13,147 nucleotides of DNA. It comes from Amoebophrya sp. AT5.2. Its lineage: Eukaryota > Sar > Dinophyceae > Syndiniales > Amoebophryaceae. The notes under the pieces are model-generated. The model worked only from the letters and a program-made list of their open reading frames with translations, did no database searches and was not told the DNA's origin. Location: assembly GCA_005223375.1 (NCBI GenBank), contig RXOD01005628.1:1-13147 (forward strand). Reading direction: 5' to 3'. Position 1 is the first letter of the stretch, and each line of letters begins with the position of its first letter. The position numbers were made by a program, and so were the translations under genes. Shown here piece by piece: positions 8,881 to 13,147 of this stretch.

Positions 8881-9644
8881 GTAGTACTAGTAGCCACCAG
8901 CATTACTAGTTCCACCAGCACCAACAGACTCACCGCAGCAGGGGCAGGTAATGAGGAGTAGCAGGCTCAATGCCGGGCTCAACCCCGCCGGAAAAAGTTT
9001 GGGTGACTCCGACGACGAGGACGGAAGCTGAAGTGTGGGCGAACGCGGTGGAGCTGGAGGAGGCCGAATGGGGATGGTAGAGCTCGGCCATGACGGCCCT
9101 GGAGCGGCCGTCGGAGCGCAGGACCAAGACCTGTGCTGCTGAGCATTTTCGCTGTGCACCACCCATTCATGTATCCATCCGATCTCTCTATCCGTAACAA
9201 CTACAGCTGGCATTATTTATTAATTCTTTAGATAAAGAGAACAAATGATCGCGACGCGAAAGCCGTATTCTGCGAACGCAGCAAGCTCCATCGGTGGGGT
9301 TGCGCGCGCTTTCAATAAATAAAATGTAGTGCGCCGGCGGCACCGGCAGGAATGTGGTTCTTTCAAGGTTGTCTTCTCCGCATGCTCGTCTTCGGGTGCA
9401 TTTTTTCTCGTCTTATTGTCGTCTGATGAACCTCGAACGATGACGTCGCTCGCTGTTTGTCTTTTATTTCCTCAGCTTTTCTTTACAACTATGGTATAAA
9501 CTGCAAACATTTTTTAGCTTGAATGATCTGTTGCACTGTCTGCCGCACCGTAACCTAAGCTAAAAAAATCCTACTACAGCTTGCAGGGCACGACAGACTC
9601 GGACATTGTTCTTGTGTCGCGGCCCAAGAAGTGCATACTTAATT
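8881..9644. other. Spacer downstream of the helicase gene
   Basis: No confident gene. A minus-strand frame (9213 to 8887, 108 codons, Pro/Ser-rich with a hydrophobic LSLLLLITCPCC segment) and a plus-strand 36-codon ORF (8970-9080, Glu/Trp-rich) overlap each other, and neither shows a known domain. AATAAA at 9314-9319 inside an AT-rich patch could be a polyadenylation-type signal, but the organism's 3'-end rules are unknown. The right half (9220-9600) has many stops in every frame. Confidence 0.5.
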
Positions 9645-10265
9645 ATGATCGGTTTGCGAAAGATTCTGGTGTCCGCTTGTGTGGGCCTCATTCTCGATAT
9701 CGGATGCTGTGCCCGCGCTCTCGCCGTCGTGTCCACGTCCAGTGGCACTCTGAGTTCTAAACTAAACCGTCGCCCCCGCCGCGAAGATCAAGATGAGGAC
9801 ATCGACATGAAGGCCGCGCGCATGAAAAGGGGCTTGACATCAACATCATCATCATCATCATCAAGAAGAAAAAGTACAACTAGGCCGGGGCGGTTTTTGA
9901 TGAGGACGCTTCTGGGCGGTCGCAAGACGGGCCGTGCGCTCACCGCCCTCGCGCTTGCCTCGGCACTACAACACAGCGGCCCCTCCGACGGCCAATCTCC
10001 CCGCGCCGGCGGCCTGCTTCCCGTCGCCGAAGCCGGCAACCTGCCGGTCGTGGGGTCCCGAGGAATCACCCAGTTCGTGTACGGAGGCTCTGAGGATTTC
10101 GTGGAGCCCGGTGCCGACAGCGCGCACGGCAAGGGCGCCCTCGGCGGGCTGCGCATCAAGAACGTGTCGGTGAAAGGCATTTGGCTCTTCACCAACTTTT
10201 GCGCCGCGCCGCTCTCCATCCTCTCCGCCGCCGTCTCCGGTGTGGTGCGCGGGAAAATGTTATGA
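9645..10265 (+). CDS. Hypothetical secretory or membrane protein, 206 residues
   Basis: The ATG at 9645 is chosen because it places a classical signal-peptide layout at the start: MIGLRK followed by a hydrophobic core at residues 7-29. Next comes a charged region (about 40-70) with a serine run encoded by a CAT/TCA microsatellite (9844-9861), then an Arg-rich part and a short hydrophobic ALTALALASAL. A Gly/Pro-rich middle follows, and the C-terminus is hydrophobic (residues 178-201, GIWLFTNFCAAPLSILSAAV). High GC at third positions supports coding. I do not recognise a family. The product is probably secreted or membrane-inserted, or targeted to an organelle with a bipartite leader. The stop TGA overlaps the next ATG, and a 29-nt GT-AG segment (10240-10268) could splice its end in frame into that downstream ORF. 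Confidence 0.6.
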   Translation: MIGLRKILVSACVGLILDIGCCARALAVVSTSSGTLSSKLNRRPRREDQDEDIDMKAARMKRGLTSTSSSSSSRRKSTTRPGRFLMRTLLGGRKTGRALTALALASALQHSGPSDGQSPRAGGLLPVAEAGNLPVVGSRGITQFVYGGSEDFVEPGADSAHGKGALGGLRIKNVSVKGIWLFTNFCAAPLSILSAAVSGVVRGKML

Positions 10266-10268
10266 CAG
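10240..10268 (+). other. Candidate 29-nt GT-AG intron
   Basis: GTGTGG at the start, ATGACAG at the end. Removing it joins codon position 1 of the upstream frame to the downstream frame as GAT (Asp), so the 206-residue protein would lose its last eight residues and gain the Ser/Thr-rich extension. The donor is not a strong consensus and the pyrimidine tract is absent, so support rests on phase alone. Confidence 0.25.
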
Positions 10269-10435
10269 ATGAAAAGAGTGAGGAGTCCTCCACCGAGAGG
10301 ACCAGCACGAGCTCTGTTGACCCCAACATACGAGCTGTTCTTGTAATTATACTTCTACTGTTTCTTTGTCTTTGTAGCGTCGCAGAAGCGGTTTGCGTCA
10401 GGGGCCGCGGGTCTAGTACGATCTCTACGTACTAG
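10262..10435 (+). CDS. Short ORF or 3' exon overlapping the preceding gene, 57 codons
   Basis: ATG at 10262 overlaps the preceding stop (ATGA). The first part is acidic and Ser/Thr-rich (TDEKSEESSTERTSTSS). The apparent transmembrane helix that follows (about residues 26-45) is encoded by a pyrimidine tract that itself looks like an intron (10343-10377). If that is spliced, the product instead ends in a short basic tail with a stop near 10414. If the 29-nt segment 10240-10268 is an intron, this is the last part of the preceding gene and not a separate ORF. No family is recognised. Confidence 0.3.
   Translation: MTDEKSEESSTERTSTSSVDPNIRAVLVIILLLFLCLCSVAEAVCVRGRGSSTISTY
10343..10377 (+). other. 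Candidate 35-nt GT-AG intron
   Basis: It starts GTAATT, contains a CTAC possible branch site, and ends in a strong pyrimidine tract and TTTGTAG. It is sharply AT/pyrimidine-rich between GC-rich flanks. Its sequence organisation is the most intron-like of the short candidates in this window. Left unspliced, it would encode the leucine/isoleucine-rich pseudo-membrane segment. Confidence 0.45.
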
Positions 10436-10666
10436 TCGGGCTCGTCCGATTCTCCGATGTCGAATTCGGAGTGCAAAGCAGTGCCGAGGTCCCTATTAGT
10501 GACACGACGACCTAGGAGTAGTTGTAAGCTTAGGAGTTCTCAAAGATCATCTACGTCATGATAGTTAGTGGGTTGCCGATAGCGTTGTCTCTTGCAGTAC
10601 GAGTACGCCCCCCCTAGTCGCAGGATCCAGGCGCTGCGATGCCAAGGCGACGCCACCTCTTTCGCG

Positions 10667-11516
10667 GTGATATGGTTCTAAGCCTGGGACGGATCAATGG
10701 CCACCGCTGATGTCCGCGCGCGTTCAAAACAGACAGTGACGAACTCGAGGCCACAGCCACTTCTCCAAAAAAATAGAAACAGTAAATTTGAAATTTAAAT
10801 GAATTACGCTTGCAATCATCACAAAATTTAGCAGAGTGAAGCCGCGCGTGATATGGTTTTGGTTTCAAACAAAGCCACATGGCCGTGACGCGTCTCGGCG
10901 TGGGTGCTTGTAATCGTAGCAATTAGCTGGACCGCGCTCCTGCTTGTGATGCGGTTCGGGGTCATCATGTGACGGCCTGGAATCGTCTTGTGATGCGGTT
11001 TGGGGGCATCGTGTCCGCGCCACATGTCTGTGACGTGTAGCGGGGCGACGCTTCGCGTGATATGGTTCCAAACACAGTCGCACGAGGCGCGTTGTGACAT
11101 GCTTGCAATCCTAGCAATTAGGTGAGCCGCGCCATTTTGTGATCATATGATTTGGAACCGCATCACCGGTGGCGCGTCACATCTACTGACACGGTTTGTG
11201 CCGCGTGTGCGGTGCTGTGGTTTGCGCCTCATAGTGTGGCCTGGTTCGCGTCACGCCTTCCCTTGCGATACGGGTTCTGTCACGTTTGGTGGTACGGTTT
11301 GCGTCATGCGAATCGAAGCCCCTTGAAATTTACGTCAAAAATAAAAATTTAAAATTTGCAACTTAAATTTTACGGCTGCTTGCAAACCGTCACATAGTAG
11401 GGCCTAGGGCCTCAGCACGCCCAAGCCTTTCCATCCATCCTAGTCGTAGTGGCGTGATACGGTTCGAGAAGAGGCGTGATGCGGTTTAGGGAGAGGCGTG
11501 ATACGGTTGGCGAAGA
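10667..11516 (+). repeat. Degenerate GTGATRYGGTT repeat array
   Basis: The exact 11-mer GTGATRYGGTT starts at 10667, 10848, 10946, 10990, 11057, 11454, 11476 and 11498 on the plus strand, and once on the minus strand (11156-11166). Degenerate versions fill the gap at intervals of about 24-27 bases (around 11188, 11212, 11236, 11264 and 11290). A longer unit is also repeated: 10906-10937 and 11101-11132 match at 27 of 32 positions and sit at similar distances from a GTGATATGGTT copy, so a higher-order period near 200 bases is likely. A/T-rich AAATTT patches flank both sides. No tRNA or transposase was seen. Confidence 0.8.
11451..11516 (+). repeat. Three tandem 22-bp units
   Basis: Units begin at 11451, 11473 and 11495, each starting GGCGTGATRCGGTT and ending in a purine-rich GAGAAGA-like segment. 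It is the most regular part of the larger array, and the basic period of 22 bases is seen most clearly here. Confidence 0.9.
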
Positions 11517-11613
11517 ATATGAATTTGTTGCCAGAGGTGTGAGACATCTTGTGTCCAGTGTGGGCGGTCTCGCGGATGCAGCAGCTATCGCCGCAGCTGC
11601 TGCAACCGAGTAG
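11479..11613 (+). CDS. Small ORF reading out of the repeat array, 44 residues
   Basis: ATG lies inside the second 22-bp unit and the stop TAG is at 11611-11613. The product begins with an Arg-rich stretch derived from the repeats (MRFRERRDTVGEEYEFVARG), continues with a hydrophobic part (VRHLVSSVGGLADAAA) and ends in an alanine-rich helix-like tail. An in-frame TGA at 11455 bounds it upstream. The composition is more protein-like than most short frames here, and it may be an exon of the gene further right. No family is recognised. Confidence 0.25.
   Translation: MRFRERRDTVGEEYEFVARGVRHLVSSVGGLADAAAIAAAAATE
11577..11604. repeat. Perfect 10-bp inverted repeat with 8-base loop
   Basis: TGCAGCAGCT at 11577-11586 is the exact reverse complement of AGCTGCTGCA at 11595-11604, with loop ATCGCCGC. 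It coincides with alanine codons of the small ORF. It could form a hairpin in RNA or DNA. There is no T-run after it, so it is not a bacterial-type terminator. Confidence 0.7.
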
Positions 11614-11811
11614 CCCTCCGCCTATTCCTTCGCGTGCGGAAAAGCGAAGAAATCAGTTTGTGTAGTGGTCACGCACGTCGCGGCCCATTCGCGCCGGACC
11701 ACCCGCGCCCAGGTCCGGGTAAGTGTGGCCGGGCCCCTCCCCCCTTTTCGTCGGCGAAAAGTCCGGCAAAATTGGACCGCGGCCTCGAAGTCTATGCAAA
11801 AAGGGCTTCCA

Positions 11812-11819
11812 TATAAAAA
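11812..11819 (+). promoter_or_regulatory. Possible TATA-like element
   Basis: TATAAAAA stands out in a GC-rich setting, about 93 bases before the ATG at 11912 and 18 bases before an in-frame ATG at 11837. If it acts as a TATA box, transcription would start near 11842 and favour the 11912 start. This is sequence resemblance only. Confidence 0.2.
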
Positions 11820-11911
11820 TTAGCCAAGACATATTAATGTGTGTCTTGTTCGTACTAGCCGCTCGTTATCTCGGGAGGACAAATCCCCCCCTTGTAATCC
11901 CCCGGCCGTTG

Positions 11912-13053
11912 ATGCACACTTACATCGATATCGAGGACGAGCAGGGCTTGCATTGGCTGTTGGAGCGCAACGTACGCGGCGCCCGGCTGCAGCGGTGCGG
12001 ACCCTCGGGCCTGGACGTCGACCGGGCGGTGGACCCAAACCTACCCAAGGTGTTTCTCCTCAAGAGTGTGGCCTACACTACAAACGCGGACCGACCGTCG
12101 GCGACCAACCAGAAGCTGATGGAGCTACTCTGCCGCGACGAGGATCATCAGTTACAGGTCAAGACAATGCGTCGTTACAAGAACTATAGAGACATTACTA
12201 TAGGGGAGATCCTTGAAGTTGAACAGCACCAGCTGGAAGAAATTAAAGCGAGACTAGAGACGGGGCAGCAGGAACAATTTCGACTAGGGGGAGATCAAAG
12301 GCTAGACCCAAAGCAGCCACAGCAGGGGCCTACTTGTCTTGCTTCCAGCACGCGCTTCAGGGTGCCAACCCCTGCTTGTCTGGCAAAAGCGTGCCCTTGT
12401 GATGAGACCAAAAAACTCCCAAATCGCGCCGAAAACGAGGACGACCGTTTTGAATAGATGCGTCTAGCGATGCGCTTTTTTAACCTGTAAATCGGCAGGA
12501 ACAAGTGGACCAATACAAATTGGCGTTGGCCGGGTCCACGTCTGTTGTAGGAGGTGGCGTTGGCGGCGTTGGTGAGGAAAGTGGGGTGGAAACAAGGAGC
12601 AGCGCACGCCATCGAAATCATCCGCCGTGGGTGAACGTCACCTCCGATGCGGGTTTGATGGTGCCCGGCTCGTCGTCGCAGTCTGTTGGCCTCGAACGAC
12701 CGAACGCGATGCAACGCATGAGTTTCGATTTTTGCAAGGAGGGCGGCAGATTCTGCAAAGCCATATCGGGGGCCGCACCCAAAATTCAGGTACAACTAGT
12801 GCCATGTACCCGGATCCGGATCATGATGCTCTTCACTCGCTGAGTAAAATCTGGAGCGCCGGTGGCTTCATTTGAATTTCATTCGTAAACAAGAATCCTC
12901 GTCACTGTCGCGAATCTCTATTCACTCGATCATTAAAAAACAAACAAACAGGACATCAAGCGTTGGATTGTTAACGGTGAGGAGCACCCGTACAACTTGT
13001 TCAGAGGAGGACCATTAGCCTCATACCAATCGGGTTTAAGGTTTTGGCTCTAA
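11912..13053 (+). CDS. Hypothetical three-exon gene, about 280 residues
   Basis: Exons 11912-12361, 12499-12789 and 12952-13053 are all phase 0 and end at TAA. Exon 1 encodes a mixed, globular-looking segment (MHTYIDIEDEQGLHWLLERN) and then a charged helix with coiled-coil character (EILEVEQHQLEEIKARLE). Exon 2 is Gly/Val/Ser-rich, then Cys/Phe-containing (MSFDFCKEGGRFCKAISG). Exon 3 encodes DIKRWIVNGEEHPYNLFRGG and a short tail. The in-frame ATG at 11837 (MCVLFVLAARYLG) is an alternative start that would add a hydrophobic N-terminus, and the frame stays open to about 11723. Intron 1 has two possible forms (137 nt GT-AG, or 227 nt bounded by a direct repeat). No known domain is recognised, so function is unassigned. 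Confidence 0.45.
12362..12498 (+). other. Candidate intron 1 of the hypothetical gene (137 nt)
   Basis: The donor AGG|GTGCCA and acceptor ATCGGCAG|GAA are both phase 0, and the segment contains the in-frame TAG at about 12455. An alternative boundary set uses the 9-bp direct repeat CAGGAACAA (12269-12277 and 12496-12504). Removing 227 bases between the copies is also in phase and gives ...ETGQQEQVDQYKL.... One of the two is needed to bridge the frames. Confidence 0.4.
12790..12951 (+). other. Candidate intron 2 of the hypothetical gene (162 nt)
   Basis: The donor CAG|GTACAA and acceptor AAACAAACAG|GAC are both phase 0. The interior is AT-richer than the flanks. It does contain another short protein-like frame (YPDPDHDALHSLSKIW, ending at TGA near 12875), so an alternative exon structure using that frame cannot be excluded. 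Confidence 0.45.
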
Positions 13054-13147
13054 ATGAAGCTACAACTGGAACCGAGAAGGAATCAAGTAGCAACCTTTTT
13101 TCTCTCTAGTAGTTTGATAGATCAGTCCAAAGTATGAAGAAAGAAGA
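13054..13147. other. Right edge, no gene seen
   Basis: Short A-rich and T-rich stretches with stops in all frames. It is probably the 3' untranslated or flanking sequence of the preceding gene, cut by the window end. Confidence 0.5.

Noticed and set aside
8887..9213. Minus-strand 108-codon Pro/Ser-rich frame
   Set aside because: No domain, overlaps equally plausible short plus-strand frames, and no splice or start context supports it; left as an unproven frame in the spacer.
11461..11475. GGTTCGA resembling a tRNA T-arm / B box
   Set aside because: No acceptor stem, anticodon arm or A box around it; it is part of the 22-bp repeat.
10667..11516. CRISPR array
   Set aside because: Repeats are short, degenerate, in both orientations and irregularly spaced in a eukaryotic context, and no cas genes are nearby.
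13032..13057. TTTTGGCTC, resembling part of the dinoflagellate spliced leader
   Set aside because: Only nine bases match and it lies inside a plausible exon; a relict leader would need a longer match next to an acceptor.

Overview
The window looks like nuclear DNA of a microbial eukaryote. The main gene is a long, low-complexity-rich multidomain protein interrupted by a GT-AG intron that is confirmed by its domain order. Other genes can only be read across short introns, spacers are long and AT-richer, and there are no bacterial-type operons or ribosome binding sites. GC-rich coding sequence, long hydrophilic insertions between conserved motifs and several candidate very short introns fit a protist. 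An alveolate (dinoflagellate or syndinian-like) is my guess only; nothing in the window proves it.

Layout. (1) 1-1050: traces of one or more small spliced genes. The first 302 bases are open on both strands, and a minus-strand exon (654 to 477) ends in a perfect GTAAGT donor. I cannot settle the strand. (2) 1050-2538: mostly non-coding, with two weak small ORFs. (3) 2539-8880 (+): the anchor gene, a spliced ORF of about 1976 residues. It has an SR-rich and acidic N-terminus, three segments resembling the C-terminal half of double-stranded-RNA-binding domains, a long middle region, a complete UPF1-like superfamily 1 helicase core and a tryptophan/arginine/aspartate-rich tail. A five-codon upstream ORF ends on its start codon (ATGA overlap). 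(4) 8881-9644: spacer with no firm gene. (5) 9645-10435 (+): a small protein with a signal-peptide-like N-terminus and hydrophobic C-terminus, followed in ATGA overlap by a second short ORF; two tiny GT-AG introns could change or join these. (6) 10667-11516: a degenerate repeat array built on GTGATRYGGTT, ending in three tandem 22-bp units, from the last of which a 44-codon ORF reads out. (7) 11912-13053 (+): a three-exon gene of unknown function.

The helicase is the only product with a recognisable biochemical role: an ATP-driven nucleic-acid translocase that probably acts on RNA with some double-stranded character. The neighbouring genes show no obvious functional link to it. The most unusual items are the dsRBD-plus-UPF1-like architecture, the candidate 25-35 nt introns and the GTGATRYGGTT array.
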